The notes beneath the pieces were generated by a model. It had not been told where the DNA came from. It worked only from the letters and a program-made list of their open reading frames with translations, and did not search any database. Positions 45,314 to 55,775 of a DNA stretch of 64,000 nt are shown here, in pieces. A program made the position numbers and the translations under genes. The stretch lies in assembly GCF_002099425.1 (NCBI RefSeq), contig NW_018343964.1, forward strand, positions 8,844,001 to 8,908,000, read 5' to 3'. Each line of letters starts with the position of its first letter. Positions within the stretch are counted from its first letter, which is position 1. Origin of the DNA: Phascolarctos cinereus. Lineage: Eukaryota; Chordata; Mammalia; Diprotodontia; Phascolarctidae.

Positions 45314-45562
45314 GGACAGCTAGGTGGTACAGTAGATAAGAGTGCCAGGCCTGTAGTCAAGAAGACTCATCTTCCTGAGTTCAAATCTGGCCTCAGACAC
45401 TTACTAGCTGTGTGATCCTAGGCAAGTCCCTTAACCCTGTTTGCCTCAGTTTCCTCATCTGTAAAATGATTTGGAGAAGTAAATGGCAAACCACTCCAAT
45501 ATCTTTGCCGAGAAAACCCCAAATGGGGTCATGACTGAAAATGATTGAACAAAAACAACCAC
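45314..45562 (+). mobile_element. MAR1-type CORE-SINE, full length
   Basis: Head 'ggacagctaggtggtacagt', core 'gctgtgtgatcctaggcaag', tail 'ggcaaaccactccaatatct'. TSD 'aaaccctcctatct' (45300-45313) against 'aaaccctccctacct' (45563-45577). Inserted into L2. Confidence 0.94.
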
Positions 45563-45577
45563 AAACCCTCCCTACCT

Positions 45578-46146
45578 CCTACCTATTTGAGCTGTGGATC
45601 AAGTGGAGTAGGAGCCAGTCCGAAAATGCAGACGGTAATACACAGCTCCTGGAAATCCGGGCTCTGGGCATGTCCCATAGCATTGCCCTGAAATTACAGT
45701 CGGCCTTCATGGACCTCCTGCCTAAAGTCCGAGGTCTCCCAAGCAGCCTACAAGACAAGCTCCAACACGCCTGCTATGACATGCAGGAGCTTCATACCAC
45801 CTTTTCCCTATGTAATGGGTTTGAAGATCTAGACAAGCATCATCTGACCCAGAGCCAGTTTAAGCTGACCAAGCCCAGGGAAGTATAGAAGAATTGTTTT
45901 GTTTCTTAGAGGATAGTATGTATTCCTTCTGGATGGATCATAGGACCCCTTTACCCCCACTGAATATCCCTTCACAGGTAATGGCACTTCCTAAAGAAAA
46001 AAAATATCTTGAATTGTGATATGGAATCAGGCTGATGCTTTCAGATTCCTGACAAGCAGTTGTACTAGTTTATAGTTAATAACTGTACTCTGTATACATT
46101 TCAGATTATACAAATAAAGTTATATTGAAAATTGGAAAAAAAAAAA
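45578..46146 (+). pseudogene. Perilipin-family processed pseudogene, 5'-truncated
   Basis: Seen: a plus-strand frame from about 45580 reads LFELWIKWS...LLEIRALG...KLQSAF...VRGLPSSLQDKLQHA...MQELHTTFSLCNGFEDL...QSQFKLTKPREV, then TAG at 45886-45888. In the same frame the reading goes on past a second TAG (45907-45909) to PSGWIIGPLYPH and TGA at 45961-45963. A 3'UTR, AATAAA at 46113-46118 and an 11-base A-run at 46136-46146 follow. Known: perilipins coat lipid droplets and end in a four-helix bundle; PLIN3 has W-SW, VESRAL, IQGLP-NVKDQVQQA, LQATFS, FQDL in this order, and PLIN2/3 end in a P--WLVGPF-P motif. The order and spacing match, including that motif at codon 45934. Inference: a dead retrocopy of a PLIN2/3/5-like mRNA lacking about the first three quarters of the coding sequence. 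Which member is unresolved: central residues favour PLIN3, the 'GPLYP' end favours PLIN2, VRGLP also fits PLIN5. It lies inside a split L2; no TSD is clear. Confidence 0.85.
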
Positions 46147-46736
46147 GGGCAACACCATCCTCCCAATCCCTTGGACTCTACACCTAGGTATCATCCTTGA
46201 CCCTTCAGTATCTCTCACCCCACCCCCCCATTTCCAAGTTGTTGCCAAGGCCTGTCAATTCCACCTTTGTAACATCTCTCCAATGTGCCCCTTTCTCTCC
46301 TGTGACACAGCCACCCCGCCAGGTGAAAGCCCTCATTACTTCATGTCTGAACTACTGCAGTAGCTAGTAGGTGGGTCTGCCTGACTCAAGTCTGTCCCCA
46401 CTCTAATCTATCCTCCATTCAGCCACTAAAGTGATTTTCCTAGAAGCCAGGACTGATCATGTCACTCCCTTACTCAATAAACTCCAGTGCTTCCTTATCA
46501 CCTCCAGGATCAAACACAAAATGTTCTTTTTGGCATTCAAAGCTCTTCATAACCCAGCCCCCTCCTACCTTTCCAGTCTTCTTACACCTAACTCCTGGCC
46601 ATGTACTCTTCAATCCAATGACGCTGGCCTCTTTACTGCTCCACAAACAAGGCATTCCATCTCTCTACTCCAGGCATTTTCTCTGGCTGTCCCCCATGCC
46701 TGAAAATGTTCTCCCTCCCTATCCCCATCTCCTCAC
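46147..46736 (+). mobile_element. L2 LINE, part 2 of a split copy
   Basis: 'caacaccatcctcccaatcc', 'ctgaactactgcagtagcta', 'actgatcatgtcactccctt', 'tggcattcaaagctcttcat'. A remnant frame near 46431-46703 includes FKALHNPAPSYLSSLL, typical L2. Confidence 0.92.
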
Positions 46737-47588
46737 TTTCCTCACTTCCTTTGGTTGGTTGGATGGTTATCATCCTTCATTCTTGAAGAAGATCAAAATG
46801 ACATCACTATGTTAGAGTCAAGCGACACTGTGTCTGACTGTGGCTGATCAGACCAATACAAGCTCAGAGCTCTACCACAGATTGGGCACAAATAGTCTAT
46901 GAGATAATTTGGGGAGGATTCTCTAAATTTGCACATGTCTTGCATTTCTCTTGAGCTACTTCAATTCTGCTTTGCTCATACAGCATAGTACTTTCTCTGA
47001 TGAGGGCACACCACGCTGGGCGGTGCTGTACCAGTGCCTGCCATCTCACACAATCAATTCCAAAGTTCTTAAGAGAGACCTCAAGAGTGTTCTTGTATCG
47101 CTTTTTCTGACCACCATGTGAGCACTTGCCCTGTGTGAATTCTCCATAAAATAATCGTTTAGACAAATATACATTTGCCATTTGAACAACGTGGTCAGGC
47201 CATCAAAGGTTGCACTCTCTGCAGCCGTGTTTGAATGACTGGCAGTTTAGTTCCAGAAAGGATCTCAGTGTCTGGTACCTTATCCTGCCATGTGATCTTC
47301 AGAATCTTCCTAAGACAATTCCAATGGAAACGATCCAGTTTTCTGGCCTGGTGATGATCTACTTGTCCAGATTTCACAGGCATATAACAATGGCTGTGCA
47401 CTTGCTCCCATGCTTTTTAGCATGATGCTTTCAGCCACGCTGTCAAATGCCTTTGATGAAGACGAACAAGGCATCAAGGTCAGCTCCCAGCATGATGGTA
47501 AATTATTCAACTTGAAAAGACCAAGACTGAAGTGGAGGGAGGGTTGTGGCATGATTTTTTGTTTGTGCACTCAATGTAGTCTCTGAAG
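46737..47588 (-). mobile_element. LINE 3' fragment (Dong-R4/RTE-like) with RT C-terminal region
   Basis: The minus strand encodes LLYACEIWT, RFHWNCLRKILKITWQDKVP, then DHVVQMANVYLSKRLFYGEF and GGQKKRYKNTLEVSLKNFGI. These follow the pattern LYGSETWT, FHQRCLRKILKI-WQDKV, GHVVRM---RLPKQLLYGEL, GKRSRGGQKKR-KDTLK-SLK found downstream of the reverse transcriptase in some LINE clades. I place it nearest Dong-R4 or RTE elements, but the clade is unproven. The 3'UTR ends at about 46737. 5'-truncated, antisense to the L2 it interrupts, and broken by frame changes. Confidence 0.75.
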
Positions 47589-47880
47589 TTGAGATGCAAC
47601 AAAGGCTTCCTTTAAACCCCAAATAAAATCCTATCTTCTGCAGGAAGCCTTTCCCAACTCCTCTTAATCCTAGTGCCTTCTCTCTCTTAATTATTTCCTA
47701 CTTATCCTGTATGTGGCTTGTTTTAATGTACTATTTCTTTGTTTATTGTCTGCCCCATCCAACTGTGAGGTTCTTAAGGACAGGGACTTTTTTCTACTTC
47801 TTTTCCACTTCTCTATAATACCTAATATCTGACACATAGTAGGTGCTTAATAAATGCTAATATTGACTAACTGAATAACT
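47589..47880 (+). mobile_element. L2 LINE, part 3 with 3' terminus
   Basis: 'cttctgcaggaagcctttcc', 'gaggttcttaaggacaggga', 'acatagtaggtgcttaataa'. Completes the split L2. Bases 47881-48098 have no assigned feature. Confidence 0.92.
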
Positions 47881-48098
47881 GAATCAATAAGTCAGGCCAA
47901 GCATATCAGAAAGAATTCAGGGTTAAAGTAAACAGTGTAAATTCAACCAACTGAAACAACAGGAAAAACACTGGAGACAGAAAGACAGAAGCCAAGATCA
48001 AAATGATTCCTGGAGGAATCAGTTTACAAAGATGAAGAAGAAAAACAAGGAGGAAGTATAGCTTGGGGCATGTCTATCCCAAGTCTATACCCACTAAG

Positions 48099-48228
48099 GG
48101 CAGCTAGGCGGCACAGTGGATAGCACACTAGCTCTTGAGTCAGGAGGACCTGAGTTCAAATCCAGCCTCAGACACCTACTGTGTGACCCTGGCAAATCAC
48201 TTAACCCCAATTGCCTCCAATTAAAAAC
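48099..48228 (+). mobile_element. WSINE1-like short tRNA-derived SINE
   Basis: Head 'gggcagctaggcggcacagt', box B-like 'gagttcaaatccagc', core with small deletions, end 'aaccccaattgcctcc' and an A-rich tail. Confidence 0.92.
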
Positions 48229-49789
48229 AAAAACACTGAAGCTGAGGGACATTGTCAACCACAGCTGCAAGGAGAAAGCATGGAAGCTAAAAACACTTTG
48301 ATTTCAGGGCTTGCCAGCCCAGATGAGAAGATCTGAGGAAATAATGAAATAAAATCTCCAATCTAAATACACTTGGATATTGAGACGGTTGGGAGATGAG
48401 AAGATGGATATTAAAAGGAATTCCATTTCTAAGGCAAAAAAAAAAAAGAAAAGGCAGTGAAACCCATCCTGGGACAGGAGACTAAGTTACCAAGGTGTGT
48501 ACCCTCCATATAAAGTTCTGACCACAGTCAGACTGCTAAATTGAAAACCTCAGGGAGGAAATATGCCATCTCAAAGGATTAGGAAAACCCAGCTTTCCAA
48601 TTTGAAATGTTAAGAAAATAGGTAAAAGGAGGTCAACTCATCACAAGCAAGGGAGAGCTCTCAGCTCTGCAGCTGGCTGTTTTAAATTAATATCCTGGAA
48701 CATTAGCAGGTTAAAAAGCCCTATAAAAATGACAGGAAGAGAAGCAAATGGGGTAGAAACAATGGTGTTTACACCTTTGTAATAGAAAGGTATTACTAGA
48801 AGGATTTACAAGGTGCTAAGATGACATATATCAAAGTCAAAAAGGCTAGCTTTAATAAAAGATTAGGAAAGGCATTAGATATGGCAGTAAAACCAGAATA
48901 GTTGCAATAATGCCATCTATGCACCCACTAGATATTTCTAAACCAAATAATCCCCCCCAAAGTCACATAAAGGATCAAATTTTATTACTCTCTAAGTGGT
49001 GGTATTCCCATTAGCTATGAACCAGTAAAGACAGTTAATGTGGAAAAACTTGGGGTCAGAAGACTATCCTTCCAGGGTGAATGTTATACATGCTATAAAA
49101 ACAGTAGAACAATCAAAAAGACTGCCCTTGATTCCAGAAGGTCCCACATAATCGGGATGTATTCTGTATAAATGGTGATCTTTTAAATAAAGGAGACAAA
49201 GAAGTGTGTACGGCTCAGGAGAAGGAAGAGACATTGACTCTTGTTCAAAGGAGAAATATTTAAGCTGGGGGTGACAAAAGAGCTCACAAATTCAGACACA
49301 TAAATGTATTGGCATGGGACCAATGTCACAATGGTAACATCAGCACCCCTGATGTCAATGTCAGAGCAGTGACATCCACTTCCTTAAGTCATCGCTGACG
49401 TTAGCCTTGTGAAGGTCTCTGTGGGTAAAATTATCACCTAGATTTTCCATTTTTACATAAAGGGCTTGACGGCTGTTTCTAAAAATCTCACGGAACACCA
49501 CTCTTCATACTGATACTAACATTTGATGTTAGGTAAATTCACACACGACATACATCACACTTATACTTTACATTTCCTAAGAAAATGCCCTGAGAGGTAA
49601 CACACAAAGGTTTTTTGGTCAAGATTGACTCATATAATTTCCAGCATTCCTTAGAAGTGCTAACCAATGACTTAATCTGTAAAGAGCTCATTCTTCCAAG
49701 CAATCTAAGATGACCTCTACTCCCTTTCTCAGACAGGAGAGACAAAACAGAATCAAATCTAATCTACTAATTAGGTATTTTAATACTGG
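48229..49789. other. Unclassified sequence without recognised gene
   Basis: About 1.5 kb with no nameable repeat or exon. A short hairpin ('acatcag' / 'ctgatgt') sits near 49342-49362. Confidence 0.5.
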
Positions 49790-49905
49790 TAAAGAGAGGG
49801 AGAGGGAGAGAGCTTGGGGGGGAGGAAAAAGAAGCAGAAGAAGCAAATGAAGCAGAAGCAGAAGAAGAAAAGGAGGAGGAAGAGAGGACAGAGAAGAGCA
49901 AGAGC
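49790..49905. repeat. Polypurine tract (GAAGCA/GGAG-rich)
   Basis: About 115 bases almost all G and A on the plus strand, with short GAAGCAGAA-type repetition. Confidence 0.9.
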
Positions 49906-50110
49906 TTGGCAGAGTGGGCACAGGGCTGATCTTTAAGCCTAGAAGATGTGGGTTCAAGTTTCATGCCCGACACAAAATACCTGTATGACCCTGAGCAAGT
50001 CATTAAACCTCCCAAGAATCTAATGCAGAGAAGTGACTGTCCTGCATTGGTGTATAGAGTGTACAGGGACCAGTGAAATCACTGGTCCAGTTCCTAACCC
50101 ATTAACCTTA
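49906..50110 (+). mobile_element. MIR-like marsupial SINE with distinct 3' part
   Basis: Core 'gtgggttcaagtttcatgcc', 'gaccctgagcaagtcattaa', then a tail unlike MAR1 ('gtgactgtcctgcattggtg', 'ccagtgaaatcactggtcca'). The copy at 60395-60490 is of the same type. Confidence 0.65.
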
Positions 50111-50229
50111 TAGACATGAGAAATATAGTCAATGTAGTAACCAACCTCTGATGTTTATTTTTTGAGAAAAGCACTTTGTAAGCTTTAAAGCACCGTAGTA
50201 AAAAGGGAAAAGTAGGAGAAAGAGGAAGA

Positions 50230-50352
50230 AGATAGATTGTAATGTAAGATCCTTGATGGTAGGAACTATTTCATTTTTGTCTTTGTATCTCCAGTGCCAG
50301 CACAGTGACTGGCACATAGCAGGGTTTAAATAAAAATTTGTTAATTGGTTAA
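50230..50352 (+). mobile_element. L2 LINE 3' terminus
   Basis: 'agatccttgatggtaggaac', 'tatctccagtgccagcacag', 'tgactggcacatagcagggt'. Confidence 0.88.
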
Positions 50353-50417
50353 AGAGGAGGAGGGGGAAAAGAAGCAGCAACATCAATAGCAGCAACTTCC
50401 ATATTTATATTTGTATA

Positions 50418-50418
<1 letters not shown>

Positions 50419-50461
<43 letters not shown>
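50419..50461. repeat. (GT)n microsatellite
   Basis: Perfect GT run of about 43 bases. Bases 50462-51044 have no assigned feature. Confidence 0.97.
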
Positions 50462-50464
<3 letters not shown>

Positions 50465-51044
50465 CCACTGTCTAGCAGAGTAAATGGAACAGAGTAAACA
50501 CTAAATGCATTCTTGTCACTTGATTAACTGATTAGCAATAGTAGCTATGAAATATGTATGCAAATTCAAGACTAAAAGGGCCTAATGTGTGAGAGATTTG
50601 TTAAGAGGGGTAGGGCTTCCTTAGCCCAGAAAATCTGGAGCCTGCAGAGAAGAATAACTAAGTTGCTTATTTAGGGGGCTTCAGCTCCTCCTACATCTGA
50701 ACCAGGCAACAGAGATCAAAAGAAAAAGAAGTTGGAGATACTTGTACCTGCCGATGCAAAGTGATGTGTTCGATAAAGGTTTGTTTAAAAATCAAGTCTG
50801 ATTCCCACCCAGGACTATATGTCTTAGACCTATGTTCAACACATAACACCCTTCCTTAAGACATATGAAGAATCTTGAGACTAAATACTGGCACTGGACA
50901 AAGGACGGTAGAGTAATCATGAGATAAGTAAAGATTCAAAGCAACTACAAACAATAACAAAGTGCAGACAAAGAAACATTGACAATGGGGCAGGAGGAGA
51001 GAGAAAAATCTGGACCAAAAGTGGAAACGGAATCTATACAACTC

Positions 51045-51330
51045 TCCCCTCCCATCGCCCCCAAAGGATGCCTGGTGGGAATCATGTAGAAAACGCCAAC
51101 ATTTAAAAATGCAGATGAAGGAGTTTTCTATGCTTTCCTTGTAAAAAGAACTACATCTAACCGCGAGAATATTAGCATGGAAACTGTTAAATACTTTGGT
51201 TGAAAATATTTCTTGAGTCAGTTCATGCTTTAAATGAGCCACTCACCCTTAAGCTGAATTCTGTGTTCCTATTCATCCTTCCTGAAACAAACATAGTTAA
51301 ATTCATTTCTTTGAATAGACAAGCACTTGT
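51045..51330 (+). repeat. Non-coding duplicated unit, copy A
   Basis: Homologous along its length to 54490-54775. Best shared runs are 'aaaatatttcttgagtcagt' and 'atccttcctgaaacaaacat'. Frames are not conserved between copies, so it is not coding. It could be a local duplication or two copies of an unnamed repeat. Confidence 0.75.
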
Positions 51331-52844
51331 GAAATGGGAAAAAAAAATTTATTTGTGGCCATCCCTTGGAGGGGGAGGCAAACTGTATGAGAAAAGATGA
51401 AAGTAAATTCAATAGAGCACTTCATGTGCTTTTTTTGGGCCTGTTCACGGCAACATTGCCAGCAAGCAGCAATCTGTAACACGCTCCCTCTTGTGCCTTT
51501 CAAAAAAACAAAAAAACACCTAAAAAAACAGTCCCCCCAAAAAAAAATTTATTGCCAAGAAGAAAACATTGCACTTGAGGGGAATTTCCTCCATATGTAC
51601 AGACCAAGGTCAACAAACCAATTGGTTGTGAAGAAATTAAGGAAAGATGTCCAACAGATTACAATCTCAATTCAGAAAAGGAAAACACACAGAAGAATGT
51701 AACACCTCACAATGGTTAAAGTTACTTACTCTGTCAATTACATTGTCTTTACTGATCTTTCAGAAATTTTGTAGAGGGAAGTTTAGGGATGTTACATGTA
51801 TAGAACGTGGATAAATATAATCAAACCTGTATGAATTAAATTGCTTGTGGCTTTTAAACATTAGTACGTGTAGCCTACATGCACTTGATCCATTGAAACA
51901 TACATATCCTTTCACTCAAATTTTAAAAAACCCCCAAACATCTCTTTTTTGATACTCTTTTTATAAGCTACTTAGGTCTATCTCTCACTAAGAATTTTAA
52001 AGAGAAGCTATTTGTTCCTGAATCAATTCTCTCATTGTAAATAATAAATGAATGTATCTCTCTGCCTTTTGGGGTCATTTATATCTGCCTCTTTTTTCTG
52101 GGAATCAAAGCCATTTTTCTATTCAACTCACACACGATTCACATTTGTTTGTGCCAAAAGCATAAACCTTATATTATAGGCTATTTGTTACTGAAAAAAT
52201 GAATTTGAAAATTAATAAAGACAAGAAACTAATGAAAAAATATTTCACTTCCAAGAAATTTGAAAACGTTAAGTAAGCCTAACCTGGAATGAATATAGTT
52301 TGGTGATAATAGACTGGGTGGAAACTTCCAAATGCAGCAGAATTGGGAAATAAGGAAATTATTATAAATAAGAAAACTATAATTTAACATATACTATAAT
52401 TTACTCTTTTTAAAAATAAAGATACATGTACTAAAATATGAAACAATTACTAACTGATCCCACACCAGCTACCTACTCAAACTCCATAGGTTTGTTGTAA
52501 TGAAGGTCCTTTTTTAAACTTTAAAATGCTTTATAAATGTACCATGTTACTACTAAGTCCTTTTCTTCATCCTCCACAGTAAGATCCATAACATTAGGTC
52601 TTATTCATTCCCACCCCTTTCCCTTTTTTCTCTGACCTGAAGTGCCCTACTGCAAGGCTGTTATTTTTGTTTATCAAAGACCCCTTCGGCTCTTCTGTAA
52701 AGCCTTTGGATTCCCCTCTCAGAATAATGTTTGAACATGCATAAACCAAAATGCATAGGACTACACAGAAGAAACACTGAAATGCAGTTTTCAAAACATT
52801 TTTGAATACAAGTACACAGATCTCAGGTTAAAAATTCCTGCCCT
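51331..52844. other. Unclassified sequence without recognised gene
   Basis: About 1.5 kb, AT-rich, no nameable TE and no supported exon. 51480-51550 is A-rich with C-runs. Confidence 0.5.
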
Positions 52845-53441
52845 ACAAAGAATTGGAAATTGAGAGGATGCGCATCATTTGGGAAATGGCTGAACAAGTT
52901 GTGGTATATGAATGTAATGGAATACTACTGTGCTATAAGAAATGATGAGCAGGCAGACTTCAGAAAAACTTGGAAAGACTTGTACGGTCTGATGCTGAGT
53001 GAAGTGAGCAGAACCAGGAGAACATTGTACACAGTGACAGCCACGTTGTGTGATGACTAACTCTGATAGACTTAGCCATTTTCAGCAATGTAAGGATCTA
53101 AGACATCTCCAAAGGTCTCAGGATGGAAAATACTGTCCACATCCAAAGAAAGGACTACAGAGTTTGAATGAAGATTGAAGCATGCTATTTGCTTTTTTTT
53201 TCTTCTGTTGTGTTTTGTTTCCTCTTTCTGGTGGTTCCTCCTATTGGTTCTAATTCTTCCTTACAACATCACTAATGTGAAAATATGTTTAATAGGAATG
53301 TATACGTATAGCCTATATCAGATTGCAAGCCATCTTGAGGAGGGAAGTGGGGAGGGAGGGAAAAAAAATTAAAAACTCAAAAGCTTATGCAAGTGATTGT
53401 TGATAAAGCAAAATAAATTAGCAAAAAAAGTAAAAAAAAAA
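52845..53441 (+). mobile_element. L1 LINE 3' end, 5'-truncated
   Basis: 'gtggtatatgaatgtaatgg', 'gaacattgtacacagtgaca', 'ccacatccaaagaaaggact', 'gaaaatatgtttaataggaa', G-rich end and an A-tail near 53432-53441. The longest and best preserved L1 3' end in the window. Confidence 0.88.
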
Positions 53442-53469
53442 GATAATTTTCCCTAGACCCTCCTCTCCA

Positions 53470-53605
53470 TGTTGCGACCATAGACTCAGAGGTGAAAAGG
53501 ACCTCAGAGACCATCTAATCCAACTCCCTTATTTTATACATAAGGACTGAGGGGTCAAGTGACCAAGGTCACACAGTATCAGAGGAATGTATGTTACTGG
53601 TAAAG
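53470..53605 (-). mobile_element. MIR3-type SINE fragment, antisense
   Basis: 'aggtgaaaaggacctcagag', 'ccatctaatccaactccctt', 'gaccaaggtcacacagtatc'. Confidence 0.75.
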
Positions 53606-53639
53606 GTTTAACATACTGGCTCTCCAGAAAAATTAAATA

Positions 53640-53702
53640 TACACACACACACATGTGTGTGTGTGTGTGTGTGTGTATGTGTGTGTGTGTGTGTGTGTAC
53701 AC
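53640..53702. repeat. CA then TG simple repeat
   Basis: Short (AC) block followed by a (TG) block, an inverted dinucleotide pair able to fold back. Confidence 0.95.
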
Positions 53703-53929
53703 AACACCCTTTTAAGTATAATCTCTATTACTAACATTTTCTCCATTACTTTTTTAAGCCTAGATAATCAACAAAACAATAACTCAAACTCTGATCTGTA
53801 GCCTTTGATGGCTGCCAAAGTGTAAATGTTCATGCTGAAAATTTAGCAATCCAGCACACTTCTGATCAAGGGTGGGATTTGAACTCAGGGCTCATTTGCT
53901 TCATAAAACCTGCCCAAGCCATTCCATTC

Positions 53930-54172
53930 AACACTAATCTCTCCTTTCTACAAAACAGCTTTTTATTATACCCTACAATAAATCATCACTGCATCTAGGG
54001 ACTTGTATTAGTGTCCCAACTGTTTCATGTGCATCATTTGGGTCTTCCCAAATTGATAGTAAGGTCCTTAAGAGCAGCCACATCCTCTACTCCTTTTGCA
54101 CCCCCCATGGTACTACTCAGTTGTATGACAGCAGTGGGCTCATAGTAGGCTGTTAATACCTATTGACTTGAG
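53930..54172 (+). mobile_element. L2 LINE 3' terminus, decayed
   Basis: 'gatagtaaggtccttaagag', 'gggctcatagtaggctgtta'. Confidence 0.7.
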
Positions 54173-54277
54173 TACGTATTACAACACAAAATTTCCATAG
54201 CTGCTCTCTCTAGTCTCAACCCTAATGGGACAGACAGGAGGGAAGTGAAAAATAAGGACTAAAGACGGAAACTCAGA

Positions 54278-54410
54278 GCAGCTAAGTGGCACAGTGGATA
54301 GAGCACTGGTCCTAGAGTCAGAAGGACCTGCGTCCAAATCCGGCCCCAAACACTTGACACTTACTAGCTGTGTTACCCTGGGTAAGTCACTAAACCCTGA
54401 TTGCCTATCC
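54278..54410 (+). mobile_element. WSINE1-like short tRNA-derived SINE
   Basis: Head 'gcagctaagtggcacagtgg', core 'gctgtgttaccctgggtaag', end 'aaccctgattgcctatcc', then a C-rich tail to about 54461. Confidence 0.92.
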
Positions 54411-54489
54411 CCCCCATCTCCAACCCCCCCACCTACCCTCCCTACCCCTCCCACCCCCAGACAAAGAAATGACAATAGAATCTGTCCCA

Positions 54490-54775
54490 CCTCCACTCCC
54501 AGCAATGCCTCAAAAGATACCTGGAGGGAAACATGCAGAAAACCAGAGGATTAACCGAGGCAGCTAGAGGAGCTTGCTCCATTTCTCTTCTAAGAGAACT
54601 ATACCCACCCACAGAAACTCTTAAATGCCTAGGACGAAAATATTTCTTGAGTCAGTTCAAGCTTAAATGAGATATTTGCCCTAAAGGGACCTCTGGGTTC
54701 TTACTAATCCTTCCTGAAACAAACATGGTTATATTTATTTCTTTGCAAATGTATTTACTCTAGCCCAGTATAACC
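54490..54775 (+). repeat. Non-coding duplicated unit, copy B
   Basis: Pairs with 51045-51330 in the same orientation about 3.45 kb away; by eye roughly three quarters of bases agree across the best 150, with small gaps. Confidence 0.75.
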
Positions 54776-54985
54776 TCTAGATCAGTCAGAAGGGAAGATC
54801 TGAGAACAATTCCAACCTCAGACCTTTATTAACTGAGTGATCCTAGGCAAGTCATTTAACTTGTTTGCCTCAGTTTCCTCAACTGTAAAGTGGGAATAAT
54901 AATAGCACCAATGTCACATGGTTGTTTTAAGCATCAAATAAAATAATATTTGTAAAAAGCACATCTGGTACATAGGGATAAATAG
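54776..54985 (+). mobile_element. MIR/THER1-type SINE
   Basis: 'gatcctaggcaagtcattta', 'cagtttcctcaactgtaaag', 'gcatcaaataaaataatatt'. Confidence 0.82.
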
Positions 54986-55104
54986 GAATGAGGATGAAGA
55001 CTAGACCTATTATTTCATTGTTATAAGGAACTCTGGAATGAGGAAACTCTCTACCAGTGCAGGTCAGTACCTTGTTTGCAATCTGGATTCGTAGAAAGTT
55101 GCCT

Positions 55105-55400
55105 TGAACACTGAGGTTCTATGACTGGTCCAGAGTCGCACAGCTGACCGATTTCAAAGATGGCACTTAAACTCAGGTCTTCCTAACTCCAAGGCTACCT
55201 TTCTATCCAAAATACTACCTTGCCCCAGAATGGCACAGGACTTGGCATTCAAGAAGACCCCAGTTTGAATCCTGCTTCTGAAAAATCACTGTGTCCTTGG
55301 AGCTAATCTTTTAGCCTTTTCTGAACCTTAGCTTCCTTTTCTGTAAACTGGGGAGAATAATGTAGTCTTGCACACAGTAAGCACTTCATAATACATCTTT
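55105..55400. mobile_element. Two MIR-type SINEs head to head
   Basis: 55105-55225 antisense ('ctggtccagagtcgcacagc', 'aactcaggtcttcctaactc'). 55228-55400 sense ('gtttgaatcctgcttctgaa', 'ccttagcttccttttctgta'). Confidence 0.72.
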
Positions 55401-55599
55401 CTCTATCATGCCACAGAAACTCCTTCACTCTGTAAGTTCAACCTACCCCTTGGACTTCTCACAGTAGAGGTACCTGCTGCCCCTGTGGCCTCTTCCATTG
55501 ATTGGCCATTTCCTAGCCTCCATTTTAAGAAGGATGCTCAGGCTACACTCCTGACTCACCCAGATTTTGTCTACAATGGCCCAGCCAAAGTTACCTTTA

Positions 55600-55775
55600 T
55601 CTGCTCCCTCCCTTTTCAGGTCCCTTTTATAGTGTTGTTTTCCCCCATCAGAATGGAAGCTCCCTGAGGGCAGGGGCAGTCTTTTCTTTCTGCTGGTATC
55701 TGTATTTCCTGCCCTGGCCCAGGGCCTAACATGCAATAAGTATTTAATAAACGCTTGCTGTTGTGACTTGACTTA
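55600..55775 (+). mobile_element. L2 LINE 3' terminus
   Basis: 'gaatggaagctccctgaggg', 'gcaataagtatttaataaac'. Upstream 55420-55600 may be more decayed L2. Confidence 0.85.

Noticed and set aside
45541-45580. Start codon at the head of the perilipin-like frame
   Set aside because: The ATG and first codons come from the MAR1 tail and L2 flank, not from the perilipin message.
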